The position numbers and the translations under genes were made by a program. Shown here one piece after another: positions 11,166 through 22,509 of a DNA stretch of 64,000 nt. Source of the stretch: Acorus gramineus (lineage: Eukaryota; Streptophyta; Magnoliopsida; Acorales; Acoraceae); contig CM060850.1 of assembly GCA_030737835.1 (NCBI GenBank), positions 17,420,739 to 17,484,738 of the forward strand, given 5' to 3'. Under the pieces are notes generated by a model. It was given only the letters and a program-made list of their open reading frames with translations, was not told the origin of the DNA and searched no databases. Position 1 is the stretch's first letter, and every line of letters begins with the position of its first letter.

Positions 11166-11510
11166 ATCCAGTGCGAGTTTTGGTTAGAGGATTAAGGCCT
11201 TTTTGGCTGAGGGATTTCTGGTGAAGGCATATCTGTGGACCCGGGTAAGACGCTTGCTATGTCGAATTGGCGTAGACCGTCGAGCCCCGCATGGATTCGG
11301 AGCTTCCGGAGTTTGGCGAGTTATTGCAGGAGGTTTGACGAGGATTCTCGAAGATAGCTGTTCCTCTTAACCGCCTTACTCGGAGGGATATCCGGTTCGA
11401 GTGGTCCCCTTCTTGCGAGGAGAGCTTCCTGGAGTTTACTCGGAGGCTCACCTCAGCGCCAATTCTTACCTCTCCGTCTTGGAGTGGTGGGTTCGCAGTT
11501 GGGTAAAGGT
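11166..11510 (+). pseudogene. Reverse transcriptase/RNase H remnant
   Basis: With frameshifts and stops this reads CEFWL, SGEGISVDPG, then a stretch matching the end of gypsy reverse transcriptase and the start of RNase H, including FEWSPSCEESFLEF. The better preserved counterpart is on the minus strand at 61857-62170. The catalytic YVDD region is absent, so it cannot be active. Confidence 0.75.
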
Positions 11511-11514
11511 GTGT

Positions 11515-11765
11515 CCGCGATCCTGCTCACGTCATCCCGTTCGAGCCGCTCGTCTCTGAGCCGGACAGTCATTCGTGGAGCAGTCGATTGAGATCATGGA
11601 CCGCCGCGTGAGGAGGCTCTGCACCAAGACCGTTTAGTTGGTCGAGGTGCGATGGCAGCACCGTTCCGGTGTTAAGGACACTTGGGAGCTCATGGAGGCC
11701 AGGTTCGACGCGTATCCGCATCTTTCCCCTCCTAGATGTTTTTGGCGAATTTTGGGGACAAAATT
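11515..11765 (+). pseudogene. Integrase C-terminal remnant
   Basis: Fragments match the last part of gypsy pol: RRLCTKTV, VEVRWQHRSGVKDTW in the counterpart at 61602-61790, and the terminal FGDKIS-like stretch just before the purine tract. The DDE core is missing. A stop lies in the middle (TAG near 11634). Confidence 0.65.
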
Positions 11766-11782
11766 TCCTAAGGGGGGAATAA
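11766..11782 (+). other. Polypurine tract of the gypsy-type element
   Basis: TCCTAAGGGGGGAATAA directly precedes the 3' LTR start at 11783. It primes plus-strand synthesis. The minus element has CCTAAGGGGGGAAGAA in the same place (61591-61606). Confidence 0.85.
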
Positions 11783-14700
11783 TGTTATATATGTGTCACT
11801 TTTAACCTGTTGGTAACCGTTAGAGCGCCCTGGCGGTTTTTAAAATTTTTAGGGTTTTCGTCGGAACCGCTTATTTCAGACTGTTAGCTATCGTCTGAGC
11901 TAGAGGACTCCGATTGGAAATCTGACTGCATATTTGGTGTCCTGGCGCCATTTTAGACCTCCACGAAAATTTCATCGAATTCTGGCATCGTTTGCAAAAA
12001 TTTCTCAGTTCCGGGGCGTATCCGGGTTTTTAAGTGACTTGTTATAAAAGGAAATCAAATAAAACAAAAATCACTATTCATTGTCTCTCCCGACGTGATT
12101 TTCTCTCTCCCCTCCTCCGTTTTTCTTCCGTTTGAGCCCCCTCCACCCCTCGAAATCGAAAACCCAAAGCACGGGAAGTGTAGATCGGGTCCCGATCTAC
12201 ACACCGGTGTCTTCAAATCCGAATTCCGACGACTTTAGCCTCCCCGACCTCCCCTTTTCGTCCTCTGATTTGGCCAATTCCGAGGGATAAGCTAGATCGG
12301 GACGTGAGAAGGCTTTTGGGAAGGGTTTCGGCGCGTGGAGATCCACCGGACGCCTCTTCCTCCCCTCGGTAAGCCTTCTTTCTCTCCTTTTTCTTGCTTA
12401 GATGAATGCTAGGGGGAGGTTTTTGTGATTGGGGGTGGTCGGCGGCTGTGGGGGTCGTCGGAGGGTGGTCGGAGGTGGTGGGAGGTGGTCGGGAGTCGGT
12501 GGGTGGTGGTTTGGGTGGTCTCGGGCAGCTGGTGGTGGCGCTCGGGCAGGGGCAGGTCGTCCGGGCCAAGCAGCAGCAGCAGTAGCAGCCAGGCGGCGCC
12601 AGGTCGGATGCGCGCGGGCAGGCGCGCGTGCGTGCGCGGGCGCGCGTACGCGCGGCGTGCGCGCGAGGGCGTGCGGGCCTGGTGCAGGGTGCTGGTCGGC
12701 CTGGGCGAGCAGGGGCTGGAGCTGGTCGGCCTGGGCGAGCAGGGGCTGGTGCTGGGCGAGCAGAGGCCGAGCTGGGCGGCTGGTGCGCGTGGAGCAGGTC
12801 GCGCGGGTGCGCGGACGGCGTGCGCGAGGCCGCGGCGTGCGCGAGGCCGTGGCTGAGGGTGCGGATGGCGTGCGCGAGGCCGTGGCGTGCGCGAGCCGTG
12901 CTGAGGGTGCGGATGGCCGTGCGCGAGGCGTGCGCGAGGCATGCGCGAGGTGCGGCAAGGCGTGCGAGGTGCGTGCGAGGTGGCGGAGGTGCGCGCGGGG
13001 TGCGCGCGAGGCGGGGCACTGCGTGCGGGGGCGCGCGGGGTGCTCGCGGACCGGCGCGAGGCGTGCGGGGCCCGCGGCGGCGCGTCCGGGCGGTGGCCGA
13101 CCGTGCGGGTGGTTGCCGGGGCCGTGCGGGTGGTTGCCGAGGCCGCGGGTAGTTGTTGGGGAGGTGTTGGATGCTTGTTGTGGGTTTTGGGGTGTTTAAT
13201 TTATGTATTTAATGATAATTGTGGATTATACTTACCAATAATACCTGTCTTGCAGATCTCGACAGCGGTCGCGCGACGACCCGATACTGGTGAGTGGGAC
13301 AATCCAACCCAGTCGAGAGGTGTTATACGCACTTGGGCGTATACCGACCTCTCCTGGGGCGCCATGGATAAATATTAACCTGCAATAATATGTAATCCAT
13401 GCTTGTATGATTATGTGTAGAATGCATGCTTCCCTAGTCTTTGCATGTTAGGGACTTGCACCCCTAGGATATGCATATGAGCCTTGCAGCATGTCCCCTG
13501 TTTACATGCTAGGAAACCCGGCCTATGCATGTGTCCTACTAGTTTTATTTATTAAATTAAATACTAGTATCTGTTGAATTGCATGTTATAGTGATTATTT
13601 TAGGGGAGGGGCCTTGCGAGGACAGCGGTGAGACCCGGGTTAGGGTACACCGTGTTCCTTGTTTGGTTGTCGGAGCGTCCTATAACGGGAACTCACGCTG
13701 CCCTCCCGAGTTGCTTTCCCCCAAGAATATTTCACCATGTTATAACCTTATGCATGTTCCCCGCATCGTAGTTATGCGCCCTGGTGGGTTCTGAGGAATT
13801 CAGAACGTTAGAGTTGTATGTTTGGTATGATTATTAGCATGAGTAGTGAATATTATAGGGGAGGGACCTTGCGAGGACAGCGGTGAGACCCGTGTTAGGG
13901 TACTCCGTGTTCCTTGTTTGGTTGTCGGGGTACCCTGTATCGGGAACTCACGCCGCCCTCCCGAGTTTCTTTCCCCCAGTGGTATTCAACACTGCTTTTG
14001 ATTGTACTGTTTCCCCGCATCTTGGATATGCGCCCTGGAGGAACTCTGAAGAGTTCATGACATTTGAGTTGGAGAGATGCGTTGTCGGCGGATCCGAGTG
14101 GATCATATGCGTATGGATTAGGCTGTTCTGTTCCCTGCGTTGGATCCGGTAGAGACTACCCCCAACGTTAGACAGGGCCTTCCTGACAGAGGGCTCCCAT
14201 CAGTAGGCACCTCCTGATTTGGTGACGGACTGTGCTGAATGTGGGAGTAGACCAGGCGGCCTACGGAGTGGAGGGAGAGACTATCGGTGGACCAAGGGAG
14301 ACCAACAGCCTAGTCAGTCCCAAAATCCTATGTCACCTTTGGAAAGGTGAGGGTGAGGGTGAAGTGGGTTGGCGATGAGCGACCCGCTGGTTTTGTTTGT
14401 GAATGATTGTTAGTCCCAAAATCCTGAGTCCCCTGTTGAGGGGTAAAGGTGAGGGTATGATCTGGATTATGGAAGTTGTGGTTTAGAATAGATTGATGTT
14501 TATGCTGTTCCTGCCCCTTTGAGGCGGGACGAATAGCTGGATTAATATGTTGTGGTCAATATTGTCTGTGATGCATGGGTTGTGCCGTTCACTGAGCGTG
14601 TGGCTCACCCCTCGCATATGTTTTTCCCCAGTTGCCACTGAGCCTGAGCTGGAGCCGGAGCAGCAGTTGGAGCTTTCCGAGGGATTTCTTCAGTAGCGGA

Positions 14701-15043
14701 GCAGCGTTACGTCCGCGAGTACCAGAGGCTATCAGCATCCCTTTCCTTGGCTGTATGTATTTTATTTCCGTGCTTGGCACGTGTTGGTCTATGTTCAGTT
14801 GTATATTTGTGTATATTGGCTCTCACAGGACGTATGATTGAGTATCGAGTCTGTAGAATGTTTATTCACAGATTCAGTCTTTTGCTTCCGCAATATTGTG
14901 TATATATTATGTCAGCCCTGTTTGATATGTGTTGTCATTTTATTTGTGGTTTAGAGTATATGCATTTGACCTCCTGTGTAGGTTTCTGATATGATATATA
15001 TACATTTGCCGCGTCCCGGGGTTGGCCGCCCTGGGGCGTGACA
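11783..15043 (+). repeat. 3' LTR (copy B) of the 9.3-kb element
   Basis: 3261 bp, TGTTATATATG to GCGTGACA, collinear with 5699-8952 over its whole length with few differences. It has TATAAAAG at 12043, a first donor at 12369, the GC-rich block at about 12540-13160, a 34-nt exon-like segment at 13256-13289 bounded by TTGCAG and GTGAGT, both 110-bp modules, and a third acceptor ending at 14631. Confidence 0.95.
13256..13289 (+). other. Exon-like leader segment in LTR copy B
   Basis: Preceded by CTGTCTTGCAG and followed by GTGAGTGGG, as in copy A, but three bases shorter. Splice signals are intact although the segment itself has small deletions. Confidence 0.5.
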
Positions 15044-16006
15044 GTACTATCCTGCTGCTTTATGTTGATGACATGATCATCATCGGAGATGATTCGTCTC
15101 ATATACAGTCGGTCAAGCAACATTTTCAGCGTCAGTTTGAGATGAAAGATCTTGACAAACTTTGATATTTTCTAGGCTTGGAAGTTGCTTCTGCTCCGCG
15201 TGGTTATCTTCTCTCCCAACGCAAGTATACTGCTGACTTGATCGACCGTGCCTGTCTGACTGATGATCGCATTTCTCCCACTCCTATTGAGCTTCATGCT
15301 AAGTTCCGACCTGACGATGGAGAACCACTTTCTGATGTTACTCATTATAGACAGCTTGTTGGAAGCCTCGTCTATCTCACTGTCACTCGTCCTAACATTG
15401 CCTATGCTGTGCATAATTTTAGTCAGTTTGTCCCTGCCCCTCGTACTGTTCATTATGCAGCAGTTCTTCATATTATATGCTATCTACGTGGCACTATATC
15501 TCGTGCTCTACTATTACCATCTTCTTCTACTCTTGAACTTCGCGTTTATACTGATGTTGATTGGGCAGGAGATGTCACAGATCAAAAATCCATGACTGGT
15601 ATGTGTATTTTTTGGTGACTCTCTTATATCTTGGAAGGCCAAGAAACAAGACATTGTTTCTCGTTCGAGTGTTGAGGCTGAATATCATGCTATGGCATCT
15701 GCTACTGCTGAGGTTGTTTGGCTTCGGCGCCTCCTCTCTGACATGGGCGTCATTCTATCTGTGTCTACTCCTCTATATTGTGACAACAAGAGCGCCATTC
15801 AGATTGCTAGCAATTCAGTTTTTCATGAACGTACGAAGCACATCCAAATCGATTGTCACTTTGTTTGTCAACATTTTATTGTGAGCACTATATCACTCCC
15901 ATATATTTCCTCTTCTCTTAAGTTATATGACTTTTTCACAAAGTCACATACACTTCAGCGACATGGTTTCTTGTTGAGCAAACTCTCGGTGTATGATCCA
16001 CCATGA
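15044..16006 (+). pseudogene. Copia A reverse transcriptase 3' part and RNase H
   Basis: The frame interrupted at 5698 resumes here with LLLYVDDMIIIGDD, the catalytic reverse transcriptase motif, then YFLGLEV, the connection region (LVGSLVYLTVTRPNIAYAV) and RNase H (YTDVDWAGD, EAEYHAMA, CDNKSAIQIA, FHERTKHIQIDCHF). A TGA lies near 15164 and a frameshift near 15615, so it is dead. The normal copia stop is at 16004-16006, just before the purine tract. Confidence 0.92.
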
Positions 16007-16019
16007 GTTTGAGGGGGGG
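16007..16019 (+). other. Polypurine tract of copia A
   Basis: GTTTGAGGGGGGG immediately precedes the 3' LTR. The copia at 34109 has the matching GAGTTTGAGGGGGGC on the minus strand. Confidence 0.85.
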
Positions 16020-16141
16020 TGTTAAATGTATATATATGTTAGGGTTAATGGTAGATTAGTCTTTTCCTTGTTTCCCTTTTTGTACTATGAATATTGGATA
16101 CAAATCTTAATAATATTCTTGATCCATTCTCTTCATATTCT

Positions 16142-16145
<4 letters not shown>
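16020..16145 (+). repeat. 3' LTR of copia A, 126 bp
   Basis: It runs TGTTAAATGTATATATATG to CATATTCTAACA, with the TG...CA ends and a purine tract before it. Its partner 5' LTR is off the window to the left. It resembles the 123-125 bp LTRs of the copia at 34109-42539. Confidence 0.85.

Positions 16146-16208
<63 letters not shown>
16146..16208. repeat. Compound microsatellite (AT)n(GA)n
   Basis: About 35 bp of alternating AT are followed by about 28 bp of alternating GA, directly after the copia LTR and before the foldback element. Confidence 0.95.
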
Positions 16209-16209
<1 letters not shown>

Positions 16210-19200
16210 GATTACATGCGGTTGAATGGCTGGTGTGGATTTATTGTGAACCCTCTGATCAAAGAAACTATGATCTGACGGTTAGAAAAAAAAACCATTC
16301 AAACCGCTTGAAACAGGTCAACCAGTTTCAACCTTACCACTCTCTCTCCACTCTTAAAATAAATTTTGGATATGAATATTTTTTTTTAAACCTCTATCAC
16401 CTCTCTCGCCAGAATCTTGTATTTTATTTTTTCAAATCTTTCCCATCTCTCTCACTAGAATCCAAATGTTTTTCAAACCCCTCTCATCTCTCACTAGATC
16501 TGAAATATGATCTCCCTTCACCAGATCTGAAACAACCACCCCCACTGTCAAATCCTCCACACCAGCAACCCCCCCCCCCCCCCCGCCACCACCTCTGCTG
16601 CGACGCCCCGCCCGACCTCCCTCGGCTACCAGCACCTTGCAACGACACCCCCACCTTTGCTACGTCTGTAAGTATTTTTTCAATTTTTTGTAGTAGGTAC
16701 TTATCATCTTTGATGTTTTTCTTATTTGTTCTTAGATCTATTTTTTTTCAGATTTATTTTCAATTTAGGTTTTTCTCTATTTGTTTTCAGACATAGGGTT
16801 TTTTTTTCCTGAAATTTATTTTCAGATATAGGGTACATGTGGCCTTCTGTAAATGTTGAGCCAGCACTCTCTTCGACGCAACTATTAGGGAGTATCCATT
16901 CTTTTCTAGAAATTTGTTATTTCCCTTGGTGGAGTACAATGAAGAGATTTTTATTTCCAAAAATGGCAGTTATTAAGGAGTACATTATTTTTTCCGATTC
17001 TTGAATATGCCATCTTATGCAAAAAAAAGTTTTTCTATCTAACAAAAATTTATACCCCTTAATTTATTTGATATGATTTCTTAATTTATTGAATGAAAGA
17101 ATGATCTTAGACATTTGTTGCCCTATGATTTGTTTTCGCTGGATTGGGTTCTTTCTCTATGTTGTTGAGTTAAATAAGTTTACATGTTCAAATTGTTAGT
17201 ATTATTGCTGGATTGGGTTCTCTCTATTCATAAATCCAGATTGTAACAGATGCAAAGGTTTCATAGTGTCATTCATAATGGGGGATTTTAGTTGTGTTTT
17301 ATTTTTCCGTTGGCAGTTGAAGTAGCTTTTGCATGTGTGTCTAGTATGTTTTGACTTTCCATATGGGCTGTTCAAACTGTCAAAGGTTTTTTAGCGTTGT
17401 TACACTCAGATTCATTTCCGGCTTCAATTCCAGCCCTATATGCGTCAATAGATTCCTATCAACGCATATGCTTAAGTTAACCAGGGATATACTTTGAAAG
17501 AATTTTTTTACATGTTCTATAAATGTATCCATGTAATTCATTGGAGTATATACTTCATGATTTATAAAAATATGTAACTCATTAGATGAAGTATACTATT
17601 TTTAAAAAATTTAAAATATATGTAAATTTGAATTAAGGCTAGAAGTGGAGCTAGATGTAACATTATCCAAGGTTTTTACATCTTCAAAAAAATCTCATAT
17701 AAACATCAACCTTATATCAAAAAACCTTTGACAGTTTGAACAGCCCATATAAAAAGTCAAAGAGTGCTAACTTGCAGAGTCCGTTTAACAGCTCATTTTG
17801 TAGCCCCATATGCTATGATAATGTAATATATATTGCACTATCATAGTATATACTGCACTACAATAGTATATACTACAGTCCATTTTTTTATCATGAAAAA
17901 AATAAACTAATGTATCTCATTATATACTTCATTTTATATAACAGCACGCACTTCAAATGGTGAGTACATAATTTTATATAAAAAAAAAGAAAAACGGGAT
18001 GAACTGTAATTGAGGTTACAATGGGGTTACGTGTATCTTTTTCCAAAGTAAAAAATATAGAAGAGCTACTTCAACTGCCAACCGAAAAATAAAAACACGA
18101 CTAAAATCCCCCATTATGAATGACAGTATGAAACCTTTGCATTGTTACAATCTGGATTTGTGAATAAAGAGAACCCAATCCAGCAATAATACTAACAGTT
18201 TGAACATGTAAACTTATTTAACAACGGCATAGAGAAAGAACCCAATCTAGCAATAATACTAACAGTTTGAACATGTAAACTTATTTAACTCAACAGCATA
18301 GAGAAAGAACCAATCCAGCGAAAACAAATCATAGGGCAACAAATGTCTAAGATCATTCTTTCATTCAATAAATTAAGAAATCATATCCAATAAATTAAGG
18401 GGTATAAATTTTTGTCAGATAGAAAAACTTTTTTTGCATAAGATGGTATATTCAAGAATTGGAAAAAATAATGTACTCCTTAAGAACTGCCATTTGGAAA
18501 TAAAAATCTCTTCATTGCAATCCACCAAGGGAAATAACAAATTTCTAGAAAAGAATGGATACTCCCTAATAGTTGCGTGTTGCGTGGAAGAGAGTGTTGG
18601 TGCTTCATATTCAGAAGGCCACATGTACCCTATATCTGAAAATAAATTTCAGGAAAAAAAACCCTATGTCTGAAAACAAATAGAGAAAAACCTAAATTGA
18701 AAATAAATTTGAAAAAAAAAATAGATCTGAGAACAAATCAGATACACATCAAAGATGATCAGTATCTACCAAAAAATTGAAAAAATACTTACAGACGCAG
18801 CAAAGGTAGGGGTGTCATTGCAAGGTGCTGGTAGCCGAGGGAGGTCGGGTGGGGTGTTGCAGCAGAGGTGGTGGCGGAGGGGTTGCTGGTGTGGAGGATC
18901 TGATGGTGGTGGGGGTGGTTGTTTCAAATCTAGTGAAGGGAGATCATATTTTCAGATCTAGTGAGAGATGAAGGGGTTTGAAAAACATTTAGATTCTGAT
19001 GAGAGAGATGGAAGAGATTTGAAAAAAATTCAAAATTCTGGCAAGAGAGGTGAGAGGTTTGAAAAAAAATTCAGATCCAAAAAAATTTTTAGGAGTGGAG
19101 AGAGAGTGGTAAGGTTGAAACTGGTTGACCTGTTTCAGGTGGTTTGAATGGTTTTTTTTCTAACCGTCAGATCATAGTTTCTTTGATCGGAGGGTTCACA

Positions 19201-19235
19201 ATAAATCCGCACCAGCCATTCAACCGTCCGTAATC
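16210..19235. mobile_element. 3-kb foldback (long inverted repeat) element
   Basis: The left arm starting GATTACATGCGGTTGAATGG matches the reverse complement of the right end (GATTACGGACGGTTGAATGG). Pairing continues through nearly the whole unit: 16530-16660 with 18800-18900, 16860-17070 with 18395-18600, 17155-17330 with 18060-18310, and 17350-17395 with 17718-17760. The central spacer is about 320 bp. The right arm has an extra stretch of about 270 bp at about 17770-18050 and a 67-69 bp tandem duplication (18174-18240 and 18241-18310). No transposase gene is seen. Its transcript could form a long hairpin. Class is uncertain: foldback, or a non-autonomous MULE or hAT with long arms. Confidence 0.85.
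18174..18310. repeat. Tandem duplication in the foldback right arm
   Basis: Two copies of a 67-69 bp unit (CCCAATCCAGCAATAATACT to GCATAGAGAAAGAA). The left arm has only one copy, so the duplication happened after the inverted repeat formed. Confidence 0.9.
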
Positions 19236-20811
19236 ATTTCTCTATGTATGTATAAAATCACCTAACACATCATATAAAATATGTATTTAATTTTTTTAAG
19301 TATCAATTTTTTTATAGTATATAGTTGTAGATAAATATATATATTTTTATTAATAAAAAAATATAGTTCAAAATATATTCAATTCAAATTGGGTACATAG
19401 AATTGGATGAATGATTAACATTTTCCTAATAAAAAATCTTGGAGGGGGCTCTATACCCACCCCACCAAATGAGAACCCATCAATTTTAAAAAATTAAAAA
19501 TAGATCTTTATGTTCACATGAAACAATGAAAACCCCGACCCTCTCACCCCCTCTCAAGGCTTTTTTGAGGTGATGACTCCATGTCTCTAATCGCTTTCAT
19601 TTACAACCATATATATATAGATTTTTAAAAATTTGAATATCTCAAAAGTATTTTAATGGGTTCGTTTTGTTTCGCCCAACTAACTTTTGAGATAAACTAA
19701 TATTAAAACTCACATCTAAACGCCCTAAGCATACTCCCCAACTATGATTCACATGTTATACTAACCATCACCCATCAAGAACCCATATTAGGAACAAAAG
19801 ATTGAGACCCACACGACAATTTTATTTTCATATTTCTGATGATCAAACTCAAAACATTTTTCTTCTTTTCCACACAAAAATTTTCAATTTCTAAAAGCCT
19901 TCCTTTTCAACTGCAAAATCATAAGCACCTCTTAAATTTCACCTAACAAATAAGACTCAAACTCAAGATCTACCTTTAACACAAATAAACCCCTAAACCA
20001 TTTTACTATGGCCAATGAGACTATATGAGTATTAAAATACAAATTATTTAAATTTAGAACACAGAAGTCATAGAACTATCATTTCCAAACCCAAAAAGAG
20101 ACCCCTTGCATGGAAGGAGAGAAGGTGTCACTACTTTCTCGACTTGACGGCAACAAGAGATTAGTTTGTCGGCGACCAGAGGCAGGGCATGGTGGTTGAG
20201 AATGTCGACAAGAAGATAGGCCGACGGCGAGAGCTCGAGGAGGAGGATGATGCGTTCAGGATAGAGAGAGAGATTGTAGAGTGGGTTAGGTGGGATTTCA
20301 CAGTCAGTTTAGTATATTTAAGTCCGTCAATTATCCCAAAATAATCTATATTCGATTCGAAAATTTGAAAAATTATCCGATATTCGAAAATCCGTAACTG
20401 TTTCCAAAATATTTGGAATAAGATATGGAAATGGTGGTATCCGATCTGAAAAATATCCGTATCCAAAATTTATTTTGTATTATTATTTATTATATTAATA
20501 TATTTATATTTTTAGGGTTAGAATTTTTTTTAAATTATACTTTAAACAATGTAATCTACTTATAATTTTTATAAATTTATGTTATATTAGTAATTATTAG
20601 ATTTTCTAAATATTTCATATATTAGATATATTATTTTTATTTTACAGATATTTTGGATATTTATCCGAATTTGAATTTTTTAGATCAAATACGGATATTT
20701 AATTTAAATATCTATTGGATATCAGATACGGATATTTGTTTCAATATCTAGATCGGATATGAATACCCATATGAGTCTATCTGATCCATATCTGCTCTAT
20801 TGATAGGCTTA
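19236..20811. other. AT-rich intergenic DNA, no gene seen
   Basis: No convincing coding stretch on either strand. About 20335-20790 holds short recurring GGATATT and TATCCGAA-like words, probably an old degenerate repeat. Nothing further can be supported. Confidence 0.6.
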
Positions 20812-21662
20812 AGGCCCCATTTGATTCGTGTTATTCTGTGATGGATTTTGATTCCATGTGAGATTATCAGGAAAGTGTGTGAAATCTAATGTTTGGTTAG
20901 TAGTAATTTTGATGGTAATTGTGGGCCCTATTGGAATTAGAATCAAGGCATGTAGAAAAATAGGGTGGAATCAAATTCCCATCATTTTTTATGATAATCT
21001 CAAATTCCACTATGAATCTTAAACTAAATTATTATTCTACATTTTAAAAATTAATTATATTAATATCTATATCTCTTCTAAAATAAATAACCTCCTCTTT
21101 TTTTTTATATATCCACTGTCTCCTCTCTGTTTTTTTTCTCTTTATTCCCTCTACAAGATTTAGAACATCTATCAAACATCATGTATGATTCGATTACATA
21201 TGAATTTTTTTAAAAATATTATTTAATTTTTTCAAGTCAATATAATTTTTCAATTCTATGCAAGATCATTCAAATCCACATCCAGCCATTCAACAGCACT
21301 CATTTGTATATAATCTCTTTTATTATGTGTTTAATTATATAATCAGTTGTTTTATTTATTTGCATTCATTAAATATTTATAAAAATATCTATAAAAAATT
21401 ACTTATTTTTTATAATTGTGATATAAGGTAAAGAAATAAATTTTTCAAGCCTATGTATAATAGTAAGGATATTTTAGACATTTAAAGTAAATTCATTTTA
21501 TTATTTCTTATGTATGAATCAAATACTGAAAAATAAATCTTTGCATAAATTTATTGGCGAATCAAACAGTTTGACGAAATCTGGATTTCTGATAAAATGA
21601 TTCCTGATAAAATAATTCTTGATAAGATAAATCTATCCAGAAAAATGACACAAACTAAATGC
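20812..21662. mobile_element. MITE-like element, about 850 bp
   Basis: The left end CATTTGATTCGTGTTATTCTG is closely matched by the inverted right end (CATTTAGTTTGTGTCATTTTT, read on minus from about 21660). The interior is AT-rich without coding capacity. Target duplication is unclear. It abuts the point where a copia 5' LTR should be, so it may have replaced or interrupted that LTR. Confidence 0.4.
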
Positions 21663-22172
21663 ATAACACGTTATCAGCACGACGACGCTCTTGTCTAATT
21701 CGCTAAAGAGGTTTGTATTTTGGTCAATTTATGATGCTCAAATCATCATGATTTTATCTTATATTTTGTGTACAACATGATATGCAATTTTATGATTTTT
21801 TTTCTGACAAAGAAAAATGAGTTTTCTTACTCTATGCTACATAATTAAATATACTTATGTGTCGTTATATTCTTTTATAGATTTGTTTTAAGAAGGCATT
21901 TTTTTAATGCATTTCTTATGGTATATATATATATACATACATACAAGTATCCCACTTTCTGCATATTCTCTGTATATTTCATTAATTAGCACAATCGAAT
22001 CTTCTTACACAGGCTAGTGTTTAGAAAATGCTTGTAATGACTTTCTGCTTGCTTGTCAAATTGACACAACCTTTCTTTTTGGAAACACATATTGAAAAGT
22101 AGCTTTTGGAATAAAGCTGCTTTTAAGATGATTTAAGACAATCGAATCATATGCTGTAACGAACCAGGAGTT

Positions 22173-22493
22173 CTATGATTCAGATATTTTTATGGTTGTA
22201 TAATACAATCTAGATGAGAGAGCATGAAGTTTCTCTAATATATGCTTTCGGCCTGAAACAATTGAAGTAATACATAAATACTCCATATTGTTTTCACTTA
22301 TAGTCTCAATATGATATCCATTAATACGGATATCCTTAAAACGTAGCAGATTTCTTCTAGATCTTGCTGAATATAATGCATCATTAATACAAAATTTTGT
22401 ACCACCTAGTAATATTATATTTGCTTTTCTGGAGCCTTCAATTAATTTTGTAGTACCAGAGATGGTATTAACATTTGCATTAATTAATGTCAA
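22173..22493 (-). pseudogene. Copia B protease/pre-integrase fragment, inverted
   Basis: Minus-strand open frame of 106 codons with NVNTISGTTKLIEGSRKANI, RRNLLRFKDIRINGYHIET and YLCITSIVSGRKHILEKL. These are the segment between the protease and the integrase zinc domain in this copia family. It lies opposite to the neighbouring reverse transcriptase, so an internal inversion has taken place. Confidence 0.8.
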
Positions 22494-22509
22494 CGTTGAA
22501 CAATATTTT

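Larger units (their letters stand above)
5699..15043 (+). mobile_element. Complete non-autonomous gypsy-type LTR element, 9.3 kb
   Basis: The element has two near-identical LTRs (5699-8952 and 11783-15043), a primer binding site TGGTATCAGAGC at 8958-8969 complementary to initiator methionine tRNA, a frameshifted gag, and a purine tract before the 3' LTR. GTACT flanks it on both sides. The internal region is only about 2.8 kb: protease, most of reverse transcriptase, RNase H and most of integrase are absent, and LTR-like sequence stands in their place. The gag style and the surviving pol tails are Ty3/gypsy (chromovirus-like). It must have moved with enzymes from another element. The near identity of the LTRs implies a young insertion. 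Confidence 0.95.
2491..16145 (+). mobile_element. Ty1/copia element A, interrupted and degenerate
   Basis: This short-LTR copia element has gag, protease, integrase and part of reverse transcriptase at 2491-5698, the rest of reverse transcriptase and RNase H at 15044-16006, then a polypurine tract and a 126-bp 3' LTR. Its 5' end lies beyond the LTR inserted at 2490. The gypsy element at 5699-15043 sits inside it; the reading frame continues cleanly across the insertion when one copy of GTACT is discounted. Domain order gag-PR-INT-RT-RH is diagnostic of copia. The short LTR and protein style resemble the Ale/Retrofit lineage, but that assignment is tentative. Confidence 0.93.
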
